From Burkholderiaceae bacterium (lineage in GTDB: Bacteria; Pseudomonadota; Gammaproteobacteria; Burkholderiales; Burkholderiaceae_C): a stretch of 9,003 nt of DNA. Under the pieces are notes generated by a model. That model was not told where the DNA came from. It searched no databases and saw only the letters and a list, made by a program, of their open reading frames with translations. Made by a program: the position numbers and the translations under genes. Shown here one piece after another: positions 1 through 5,933 of the stretch; position 1 is the first letter of the stretch, and each line of letters begins with the position of its first letter. The stretch spans positions 1-9,003 of the forward strand of contig JANREF010000343.1 of the NCBI GenBank assembly GCA_030726195.1, given 5' to 3'.

Positions 1-161
1 TTGAACTCTGGCGCACAACGAATGTCGTAGCCGTAGCTGCTGGTGCCGTAGCTGATGACTTTTTTGCCGTCCACCTCGCGCACCTGCCCAGGCTCGAAAG
101 GCGAAATCAGGCCTTCGTTTTCGGCCATGCGCCGAATCCACTTGTCGCTCTTTATGCTCAT
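1..161 (-). CDS. dcd: dCTP deaminase, N-terminal part (cut by window edge)
   Basis: This is the first 53 codons of dCTP deaminase, the soluble trimeric enzyme that converts dCTP to dUTP and ammonia and so supplies dUTP for dTMP synthesis. The visible N-terminus starts [14 protein letters not shown] and continues with PFEPGQV (residues 21-27) and the conserved run [12 protein letters not shown] (37-48). This is the usual N-terminal pattern of proteobacterial Dcd. The catalytic and nucleotide-binding residues lie beyond the left edge and cannot be checked. The ATG at 161-159 has a GAGGA Shine-Dalgarno at 170-166, which overlaps the stop codon of the upstream guanine deaminase gene (171-169). 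That arrangement suggests translational coupling. The family assignment is firm. The functional link to the purine genes before it is inferred from position only. Confidence 0.95.
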   Translation of the reverse strand, partial: MSIKSDKWIRRMAENEGLISPFEPGQVREVDGKKVISYGTSSYGYDIRCAPEF

Positions 162-165
162 GACA

Positions 166-170
166 TCCTC
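166..170 (-). promoter_or_regulatory. dcd ribosome binding site overlapping the guaD stop
   Basis: On the minus strand the sequence reads TGAGGATGTCATGAGC. The TGA is the stop of guanine deaminase and GAGGA is the Shine-Dalgarno of dcd, four nucleotides before its ATG. An earlier ATG inside GGATGTC runs into TGA after two codons, so it is not the start. A ribosome terminating on guaD would sit directly on the dcd start region. Confidence 0.75.
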
Positions 171-1548
171 AAGTCGTTTGTTGGTTGCTGCTTGGCATTG
201 TAGGCAAGGCCACATGGCTGTGTTCAATCAAGCGGTCATCCCCCAGCACAATCATCGCAAATAGCTGCTCATCCAGGGTCTCACACACCTGCGCTTTGCG
301 CGCCAGCATGGGTGTGGCACTCGGATTGATGACCACAAAGTCGGCCTCACACCCCACCGCTAAGTTACCCACTACGCCCTCTAAATCGAGGGCTTGCGCG
401 GCCCCGGCCGTGTGCAGCCACCACAAATAACCCGGCGACAGCGTAGCAGCCGCCCGCCCTTGGGACGCCAAGCCCACACGTGCCGTTTCATAGGCGGCAC
501 GCATGGTCCTGAACACGTTCATTGATGTGCCCCCGCCCACGTCGCTGGCCAGGCCCATGGCCATGGCGTGGCCTTGGCTGGCGGTGAAGTCGAAAAAACC
601 ACTGCCCAAAAACGCATTGCTGGTGGGGCAAATGGCAGCAGCGGCACCGGTGGCCGTCATCAAGTCACGGTCGGGCGCGTCGAAGTGTATGCAATGGGCA
701 TACACGCTGCGCTTGCGCAACAAACCAAACTGGTTGTAGACCGCTAAATAACTTCTAGCGGTGGGAAACATCTGCGCGACCCAAGCGATTTCGTCAGCGT
801 TCTCCGCCACGTGCGACTGCACCCAGACATCGGGGTACTGGCTGGCCAACTCACCCGCGCCTGCAAGTTGCGCAGCGCTGGACGTGGGCACAAAGCGCGG
901 CGTGATGGCGTAACCCAAACGGCCCACGCCGTGCCAGCGGTGGATGAGCGACTCGGTGTCTTGCAGACTTTGTTCGGTCTGATCGCGCACACCGTCAGGA
1001 CTGTGCTGGTCTTGCAAACATTTGCCTGTGATCACCCGCATGCCGCGGGCTCTCGCTGCGCCAAACAAAGCATCGACAGACGCCACGTGAGAGGTTGCAA
1101 ACGCCAGCGATGTGGTGATGCCATGGCGGCACAACTCACGCACAAAAAACGCTGCCCGCTCACCCGCCCACTGCGCATCGGCAAACCGCGCCTCGGCCGG
1201 GAACGTGTACTGCTCCAGCCACGGCAGCAAGCCAGGCGCGGGCGAGCCAATCACATCGAGCTGGGGGTAATGCGAATGCATATCCACAAATCCGGGGGCC
1301 AGCCAACGGTCCGGGTAATGCACCACTGGCACATCTGGGTACAAGGGCGCCACATCGGCCCAGGCGCCTAAGGCCAACACCACCTCGCACGCGGCCACAC
1401 CGCGCGGGTCGGGGCCCACGACCAGCAAGGCATCAGTTTGCAACTGCGCTTGGCCCTGCGCATCAAAATACAGCGCATCGGCGCGAAAGCCGCGAACGCC
1501 TGCGTGGGCTGTGCGCACTGGCGCAGTTGGGTTGTGTATATCAGGCAT
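169..1548 (-). CDS. guaD: Guanine deaminase
   Basis: A 459-residue cytosolic metal-dependent hydrolase of the amidohydrolase superfamily that deaminates guanine to xanthine and ammonia. The family motifs appear in order: [12 protein letters not shown] at residues 85-96, with metal ligands H91 and H93; PRFVPTSS (217-224); QSHVAEN (244-250), with H246 and E249; SVYAHCIHF (281-289), with H285; [14 protein letters not shown] (306-319); and [13 protein letters not shown] (332-344), with metal-binding D336. HxHYPQ and PRFxPT separate guanine deaminases from other amidohydrolases. Length is normal to slightly long (about 430-460 in the family). The ATG at 1548 is preferred over an in-frame start at 1602, because the extra 18 residues would lie inside the upstream gene and have no family counterpart. 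The start overlaps the adenine deaminase stop by 8 nt (ATGCCTGA) and has no strong Shine-Dalgarno, so translation is probably coupled. All catalytic residues are present. Confidence 0.96.
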   Translation of the reverse strand: MPDIHNPTAPVRTAHAGVRGFRADALYFDAQGQAQLQTDALLVVGPDPRGVAACEVVLALGAWADVAPLYPDVPVVHYPDRWLAPGFVDMHSHYPQLDVIGSPAPGLLPWLEQYTFPAEARFADAQWAGERAAFFVRELCRHGITTSLAFATSHVASVDALFGAARARGMRVITGKCLQDQHSPDGVRDQTEQSLQDTESLIHRWHGVGRLGYAITPRFVPTSSAAQLAGAGELASQYPDVWVQSHVAENADEIAWVAQMFPTARSYLAVYNQFGLLRKRSVYAHCIHFDAPDRDLMTATGAAAAICPTSNAFLGSGFFDFTASQGHAMAMGLASDVGGGTSMNVFRTMRAAYETARVGLASQGRAAATLSPGYLWWLHTAGAAQALDLEGVVGNLAVGCEADFVVINPSATPMLARKAQVCETLDEQLFAMIVLGDDRLIEHSHVALPTMPSSNQQTT

Positions 1549-2593
1549 GGTCACGCGCCCATGTTGCAAAGGCTTGGTCTGCGCGCAGTTGGTACTGCGC
1601 ACGTAGGTCGGGCGCTACAAAACTGGCCTCAAAACTGTTGCGCACCAAGGTGAGCACATCAAGCGGTTGCAAGTTCAAGGCGCTGATGGTGGCGTTGAAG
1701 TTGTCGTTCAAATACCCGCCAAAGTAAGCCGGGTCATCGCTGTTGAGCATGGCGCACAGGCCAGCATCCAGCATGGCTTTCAAAGGATGCTTGGCCAGAT
1801 CAGGCGTGACTTGTAGCGCCTTGTTCGACAGCGGACACACCGTGAGCGGTGTACGTTGGGCTGCCAAGCGCGCGACCAAATCCGCGTCCTCCATGGCGCG
1901 CACACCATGGTCAATGCGCTGCACGCCCAGCACATCTAAGGCTTGCCATACATAGCTGGGTGGGCCCTCCTCGCCCGCATGCGCCACCAACTTGAGGCCC
2001 AACGCTTGCGCTTGAGCAAACACGCGCTGGAACTTCTCTGGCGGGTGGCCCTGCTCGCTGGAGTCCAGCCCAACACCCGCCAACAAGCTGCGGTAAGGCT
2101 TGGCGGCTTGCAGGGTTTGGATAGCGTCTGCTTCGCTGAGGTGGCGCAAGAAACACAGTATCAAAGCGCTGCTCATGCCCCATTGGGTTTGGGCCTGCGC
2201 GCAGGCGCGGTGGATGCCGTGAATGACCACCCCCATATCCACACCGCGCGAGGTGTGCGACTGCGGGTCAAAAAACAGCTCGGAGTGCACCACATGGTCG
2301 CTGTGCGCGCGCACCAAGTAGGCCCAAGTCATATCAAAGAAATCTTGCTCGCACAACAGCACCTGCGTGCCAGCGTAATAGATGTCTAAAAAACTTTGCA
2401 GGTTGTCAAAGGCGTAGGCGTCGCGCACCGCTTGCACCGACTTGTACGGCAAGGCTATGTTGTTGCGGGTAGCCAGTGCGAACATCAACTCCGGCTCCAA
2501 GGTGCCCTCAATGTGCACATGCAGCTCGGCCTTGGGCAGTGCGCCCACCAAGGCGTGCTGCGCCTGCTCAGATGTAAATACCAACGCGGTCAT
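1541..2593 (-). CDS. Adenine deaminase, adenosine deaminase-family (Add-like) type
   Basis: A 350-residue soluble zinc enzyme of the adenosine/AMP deaminase family. Zinc ligands and catalytic residues are all visible: H25 and H27 in AELHVHIEG, H205 and E208 in VAHAGEEG, H229 in RIDHG, and D286/D287 in NSDDPAYFGGY. Substrate type is decided by GLDSSEQGHPPEKF (residues 175-188). True adenosine deaminases carry a GxDLAGDE-like stretch there, whereas the GLDSSExGxPPxKF form is that of the adenine deaminases of fungi (AAH1 type) and Pseudomonas. The likely reaction is therefore adenine to hypoxanthine plus ammonia. Many annotation pipelines would name it adenosine deaminase (add). The ATG at 2593 is chosen because AGGGAG (2607-2602) sits 8 nt upstream; an in-frame GTG at 2602 overlaps that site. 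The gene follows an intrinsic terminator by 23 nt and overlaps guaD by 8 nt. The family is certain; base over nucleoside specificity is inferred from the motif. Confidence 0.9.
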   Translation of the reverse strand: MTALVFTSEQAQHALVGALPKAELHVHIEGTLEPELMFALATRNNIALPYKSVQAVRDAYAFDNLQSFLDIYYAGTQVLLCEQDFFDMTWAYLVRAHSDHVVHSELFFDPQSHTSRGVDMGVVIHGIHRACAQAQTQWGMSSALILCFLRHLSEADAIQTLQAAKPYRSLLAGVGLDSSEQGHPPEKFQRVFAQAQALGLKLVAHAGEEGPPSYVWQALDVLGVQRIDHGVRAMEDADLVARLAAQRTPLTVCPLSNKALQVTPDLAKHPLKAMLDAGLCAMLNSDDPAYFGGYLNDNFNATISALNLQPLDVLTLVRNSFEASFVAPDLRAQYQLRADQAFATWARDHA

Positions 2594-2601
2594 TGCGAAC
2601 A

Positions 2602-2607
2602 CTCCCT
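2602..2607 (-). promoter_or_regulatory. Ribosome binding site fixing the adenine deaminase start
   Basis: AGGGAG on the minus strand with an 8-nt spacer to the ATG at 2593. It lies between the terminator T-tract and the gene, so it remains available on any transcript that reads through the terminator. Confidence 0.7.
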
Positions 2608-2616
2608 ACCTGTCTC

Positions 2617-2652
2617 AAAAAAAAGGGCCAGCGGCATTGCTGCGCTGGCCCT
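2617..2652 (-). terminator. Intrinsic terminator after the binding-protein gene
   Basis: On the minus strand, AGGGCCAGCG (2652-2643) pairs perfectly with CGCTGGCCCT (2633-2624) as a 10-bp GC-rich stem with a 9-nt loop. It is followed directly by an uninterrupted tract of eight T (2624-2617; the last stem base is the first T). The stem starts 40 nt after the lipoprotein stop codon (2695-2693). Only 23 nt separate the T-tract from the adenine deaminase ATG, leaving no room for a full promoter downstream. The deaminase genes must therefore rely on read-through or on a promoter upstream of the hairpin. TTGACG occurs just after the lipoprotein stop (2692-2687), but I see no matching -10 box. Confidence 0.9.
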
Positions 2653-2692
2653 GGCACACAAGCTCGGGGCCTGTGTATCAATTACCCGTCAA

Positions 2693-3829
2693 TCAGTTGC
2701 CGGGGACTTGACCTTGAACGCCTTTGACGTAGAACTTCACGCCACCCAAGAAGCCGTCGTCAGCCACTGTGCCAGCTGCAACTTGCTCTTTACCAGTGTT
2801 GTCCACGATAGGACCTGTCCATACAGCAAAGCTGCCGTCTTTCAGGCCAGCGCGCACTTCGTCCACTTTGGCCTTGATGTCTGCAGGCACGTCGTCGGCC
2901 ATGTTCACCATGTCGATAGCGCCTTCTTTCACGCCCCACCATGAAGAACCAGTAGACCATGTGCCGTTCAATGCATCACCCACGGCCTTGCTGTAGTAAG
3001 GCGCCCAGTTGATCACGGCAGAACCCAAGTGAGCCTTGGGTGCGTAAGCAGTCATGTCGGAGTCCCAACCGAAAGCGCGCTTGCCGTTTTTCTCAGCGGT
3101 TTGCAACACGGCAGACGAGTCGGTGTTTTGCATCAGCACGTCGGCACCACCGTTGATCAATGACTGCGCGGCTTCTGTTTCCTTTGGTGGATTGAACCAC
3201 TCACCCACCCATACCACGTTGGTCTTGATGGCTGGATTCACAGACTGTGCACCCATGGTGAAGCTGTTGATGTTGCGAATCACTTCAGGAATTGGCACTG
3301 AGCCCACCACACCCAAGGTGTTGGTTTTGGTCATAGCACCCGCAATGATGCCGGCCATGTACGCACCTTGGTAGGTGCGGCTGTCGTAGGTGCGCATGTT
3401 GGGCGCAGTCTTGTAGCCTGTGGCGTGCTCGAATTTCACATCGGCAAAATCCGGTGCAATTTTGAGCATGGGCTCCATGTAACCAAACGTGGTGCCAAAC
3501 ACCAGCTTGTTGCCTTGAGCGGCCAGGTCGCGCAGCACGCGCTCGGCGTCGGCACTCTCAGGCACGTTTTCAACGAAGGTGGTGACGATTTTGTCGCCGT
3601 ACTCTGCTTGCACTTGCGCGCGAGCGCGGTCGTGGGCGTAAGTCCAGCCACCGTCGCCCACTGGGCCAACGTACGCAAACGCCACTTTCAAGGGCTCAGC
3701 CTTGACCGGTGCGGCAGCATCCGCAGGCGCGGCGGCCTCTTCTTTTTTTCCACAGCCGACCAATACGGCAGTCGACAACGCTGTCAAAGCGGCAAGCTTC
3801 GCCAACGAGCGCATATTCACAATAGACAT
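2693..3829 (-). CDS. BMP-family ABC transporter substrate-binding lipoprotein
   Basis: A 378-residue periplasmic solute-binding protein of the BMP (basic membrane protein/PnrA-like) family, whose characterised members bind purine nucleosides or related compounds. Residues 1-25 form a lipoprotein signal peptide (basic start, hydrophobic core) ending in a VLVGC lipobox, with lipidation expected at C26. An Ala/Pro-rich linker (about 27-46) follows, then the two-lobed binding domain. Family stretches include VAFAYVGPVGDGGW (49-62), KLVFGTTFGYMEP (108-120), FEHATGYKT (133-141), YQGAYMAGIIAGAM (153-166) and FGWDSDM (253-259). GGAG at 3840-3837 lies 7 nt before the ATG. The gene follows the two permease genes after a 128-nt leader and is closed by an intrinsic terminator, so it may also be transcribed separately and more strongly than the membrane parts. 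The ligand is not shown by sequence. Adjacent adenine and guanine deaminase genes, with no nucleosidase in view, favour purine bases. Confidence 0.93.
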   Translation of the reverse strand: MSIVNMRSLAKLAALTALSTAVLVGCGKKEEAAAPADAAAPVKAEPLKVAFAYVGPVGDGGWTYAHDRARAQVQAEYGDKIVTTFVENVPESADAERVLRDLAAQGNKLVFGTTFGYMEPMLKIAPDFADVKFEHATGYKTAPNMRTYDSRTYQGAYMAGIIAGAMTKTNTLGVVGSVPIPEVIRNINSFTMGAQSVNPAIKTNVVWVGEWFNPPKETEAAQSLINGGADVLMQNTDSSAVLQTAEKNGKRAFGWDSDMTAYAPKAHLGSAVINWAPYYSKAVGDALNGTWSTGSSWWGVKEGAIDMVNMADDVPADIKAKVDEVRAGLKDGSFAVWTGPIVDNTGKEQVAAGTVADDGFLGGVKFYVKGVQGQVPGN

Positions 3830-3854
3830 GACATCACTCCAGGGTTATGAACTA

Positions 3855-3881
3855 AAACTACACAAACTACACAAACTACAA
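3855..3881. repeat. Three tandem copies of a 9-bp repeat
   Basis: The plus strand reads AAACTACAC (3855-3863), AAACTACAC (3864-3872) and AAACTACAA (3873-3881): two exact copies and one with a single difference in the last base. Right beside it are two copies of ACCAAT (3885-3896). The block lies 26 to 52 nt upstream of the lipoprotein ATG, where a promoter or regulator site would be expected. Confidence 0.85.
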
Positions 3882-3937
3882 AAAACCAATACCAATCAAA
3901 ACGTTACAACGACCCAGCGCCGTTGGCACAGCCCCGC

Positions 3938-3950
3938 GTGCGCAGCGCAC
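3938..3950. repeat. Short inverted repeat after the second permease gene
   Basis: GTGCGC and GCGCAC are perfect inverted copies around a single A. In RNA this could form a 5-bp hairpin with a 3-nt loop just past the permease stop codon. There is no T-tract directly after it on the coding strand, so it is not a canonical intrinsic terminator. It could be a weak pause or RNA-stability hairpin, or a protein-binding dyad. Confidence 0.4.
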
Positions 3951-3957
3951 CCCCGCA

Positions 3958-4875
3958 TTATGAATTAGGCTGAAACGGCTGACCAATGCTTTGGGGCATA
4001 TTCAAACGAATCCACTGTGGGTTGCGAGAAATCAAGACCAACACCACGATGGTGGCCACGTAGGGCATCATGTTCAGGAATTGACTAGCAATGTGCACGC
4101 CAGCACCTTGCAACTGGAACTGCAGCATGGTCACACCACCGAAAAAGTAGGCCCCAAGCAGCACGCGCGCAGGCCGCCACGTGGCAAACGTGGTGAGCGC
4201 CAGCGCAATCCAGCCCTTGCCCGCAATCATGCCCTCAACCCACAGCGGCGTGTATACGGTTGACACGTAGGCACCGGCCAAGCCGCACAGCGCACCGCCG
4301 GCCATCACAGCGCCCAGGCGTATACGACGCACGTTGTAGCCCAGCGCATGCGCCGAATGGGGCGACTCGCCCACGCTGCGCAGCACCAGGCCGGATCGGG
4401 TTTTGAACAAGAACCACATCAACGCCGCCGTGATCAACACGCCGCCGTAAACCATGGGGTGGTGCGAAAAGAAGGCCGGGCCCACAAAGGGCAGGTCACC
4501 CAAGACCGGGATTTTGTAATGCACAGCCTCGGGCAGCTTCTCTTGCACGTAGGCAGTGCCGGCAAAGGCCGACAAACCCGCGCCAAACAGACTCAGGGCC
4601 AAACCGGTCGCATATTGGTTGGTTCCCAACCAGATCACCAACCAGCCAAACAGGCCCGCCATGGCCGCCCCCACCACCATGCCAGCACCAAAACCGAGCG
4701 CGCTTGAGCCTGTGTGCACCACGGTGGCGAATCCTGCCAAAGCCGCGCACAGCATCATGCCTTCGGCACCTAAATTCAAAATGCCCGCTTTTTCGTTGAT
4801 GAGCAAGCCCAAAGAGGCCAAGGCCAAAATCGTGCCCGCATCCAAGGCAGCGGCAATCAGCAATGCGCTGTTCAT
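3958..4875 (-). CDS. ABC transporter inner-membrane permease, second subunit (nucleoside/purine type)
   Basis: A 305-residue polytopic membrane protein of the BPD_transp_2 family (branched-chain amino acid, ribose and nucleoside permeases), matching the NupQ/YufQ-like partner of BMP-type importers. Seen in sequence: hydrophobic segments throughout; the family stretch LLINEKAGILNLGAEGMM (residues 24-41); TRSGLVLRSVGESP (159-172), the cytoplasmic loop expected to contact the ATPase; GMIAGKGWIALA (215-226); and a C-terminal MMPYVATIVVLVL segment (269-281). Length is typical. The ATG at 4875 overlaps the stop of the first permease as ATGA. It is preferred over an in-frame TTG at 4890 because GGAGG at 4888-4884 is correctly spaced (8 nt) for the ATG and would be destroyed as a site for the TTG. 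It should pair with the preceding permease to form the transmembrane channel. Confidence 0.94.
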   Translation of the reverse strand: MNSALLIAAALDAGTILALASLGLLINEKAGILNLGAEGMMLCAALAGFATVVHTGSSALGFGAGMVVGAAMAGLFGWLVIWLGTNQYATGLALSLFGAGLSAFAGTAYVQEKLPEAVHYKIPVLGDLPFVGPAFFSHHPMVYGGVLITAALMWFLFKTRSGLVLRSVGESPHSAHALGYNVRRIRLGAVMAGGALCGLAGAYVSTVYTPLWVEGMIAGKGWIALALTTFATWRPARVLLGAYFFGGVTMLQFQLQGAGVHIASQFLNMMPYVATIVVLVLISRNPQWIRLNMPQSIGQPFQPNS

Positions 4876-5933
4876 ACGGCACGCCTCCAAGTTAGTCGTT
4901 TGGCAATCAATATGTCGCAGGCCAGCAGGCTAAACAGCAGCAAACCTTGAAACACACCCGTGATCGACTTGGGCAGCCCCATGCGCGACTGGGCCAGCTC
5001 ACCGCCAATGTAAAACATGCTCATCAGCAACGCCGAGAACACCGCCCCTACAGGGTGCAGCCGCCCCACAAAGGCCACAATAATGGCCGCAAAGCCGTAG
5101 CCTGCGGGTACGTACGGCGTGAGCTGTCCAATCGGGCCAGCCACCTCCAGGCCGCCGGCCAAGCCCGCAAAGCCACCACTGACCAACAAGGCCGTCCACA
5201 GCGCTTTGCGCGATGAAAAGCCCGCATAACGCGCCGCAGCCGGAGCCATACCGCCAACTTGCTGCGCAAAGCCAGCACGCGTGCGGTACAGATAGACCCA
5301 CACCGCCCCAGCGCCCACCAAGGCCAGCAGCAGGCCAATGGTCACGCGCGAACCACTCATGAGCTTGGGTATTTGCGTGACCGCATCAAAGGTTTTGGTT
5401 TGCGGAAAGTTGTAGCCGTTGGGGTCTTTCCAAGGCCCGTACACCATGTACTGCAACAACTGAATCGCCACATACACCAGCATCAGGCTGACCAAAATTT
5501 CATTGGCATTGAAGCGGTCACGCAGCAACGCCACAATGCCTGCCCACGCCATGCCCCCGGCAACGGCGGCCAGCAATATGGGCACCACAATCAAGCCCGT
5601 GGTCTGCGCACTGGCCGTGAGGGCCACGCCGCCCGCAGCAATCGCGCCCACCACATACTGGCCCTCGGCACCGATGTTCCACACATTGGAGCGAAAGCAC
5701 ACCGCCAAGCCCACCGCAATGAGCAGCAAGGGTGTGGCTTTGAGCAACAGTTCACTGATGGCATAGCTGCTCTTGATGGGCTCCCAGAAGAACACTTGCA
5801 AGCCTTGAACGGGGTCTTTGCCCAGCGCGACAAAAATACCCATACCTATGGCCACCGTGATGAACAGCGCCAACACGGGCGAGGCGTAGCTCCACACTGT
5901 AGAGGCCTGCGCACGGTTTCTGAGTTCAAGCAT
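4872..5933 (-). CDS. ABC transporter inner-membrane permease, first subunit (nucleoside/purine type)
   Basis: A 353-residue polytopic membrane protein, the longer of the two BPD_transp_2 permeases usual in BMP-type importers (NupP/YufP-like). Visible features: a first hydrophobic segment at about residues 16-38; ELLLKATPLLLIAVGLAVCF (61-80); the family motif NVWNIGAEGQ (83-92); a long hydrophobic stretch (about 112-136); FNANEILVSLMLVYVA (141-156); RTRAGF (217-222) in the ATPase-contact loop; and GYGFAAIIVAFVGRLHP (278-294). The C-terminus is basic (KRLTWRRAV). The ATG overlaps the end of the ATPase gene by 8 nt (ATGCTTGA), with AGAGG at 5944-5940 as ribosome binding site inside the ATPase coding sequence. 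Tight overlaps on both sides indicate co-transcription and coupled translation of ATPase and permeases. The transported compound is inferred from the neighbours. Confidence 0.94.
   Translation of the reverse strand: MLELRNRAQASTVWSYASPVLALFITVAIGMGIFVALGKDPVQGLQVFFWEPIKSSYAISELLLKATPLLLIAVGLAVCFRSNVWNIGAEGQYVVGAIAAGGVALTASAQTTGLIVVPILLAAVAGGMAWAGIVALLRDRFNANEILVSLMLVYVAIQLLQYMVYGPWKDPNGYNFPQTKTFDAVTQIPKLMSGSRVTIGLLLALVGAGAVWVYLYRTRAGFAQQVGGMAPAAARYAGFSSRKALWTALLVSGGFAGLAGGLEVAGPIGQLTPYVPAGYGFAAIIVAFVGRLHPVGAVFSALLMSMFYIGGELAQSRMGLPKSITGVFQGLLLFSLLACDILIAKRLTWRRAV

Larger units (their letters stand above)
3830..3957 (-). promoter_or_regulatory. Leader region before the binding-protein gene
   Basis: A 128-nt non-coding gap between the second permease and the lipoprotein gene. 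Its permease-proximal part is GC-rich and holds the inverted repeat GTGCGC-A-GCGCAC (3938-3950), 7 nt after the permease stop. The lipoprotein-proximal part (about 3840-3905) is strikingly T-rich on the coding strand and holds tandem repeats. A small dyad, CGTTACAACG, lies at 3902-3911. I cannot point to a convincing -35/-10 pair. The length and base composition nevertheless suggest that a promoter or a 5' regulatory leader for the lipoprotein gene lies here. Confidence 0.4.

Noticed and set aside
811..1371. Plus-strand open frame of 186 codons opposite guanine deaminase
   Set aside because: It is antisense to the metal-binding motifs of guaD, with no ribosome site or recognisable family.
1549..1602. 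N-terminal extension of guanine deaminase to an in-frame start at 1602
   Set aside because: The extra 18 residues fall inside the adenine deaminase coding sequence and have no conserved character. The ATG at 1548 gives the usual short stop/start overlap.
2653..2692. Promoter for the deaminase genes based on TTGACG at 2692-2687
   Set aside because: No acceptable -10 hexamer occurs at 16-18 nt spacing, and any transcript from it would still have to cross the terminator hairpin.
3830..3957. Purine-type or xanthine riboswitch in the leader of the binding-protein gene
   Set aside because: I could not find the conserved three-way junction or other known riboswitch core elements. Only a short dyad and tandem repeats are visible.
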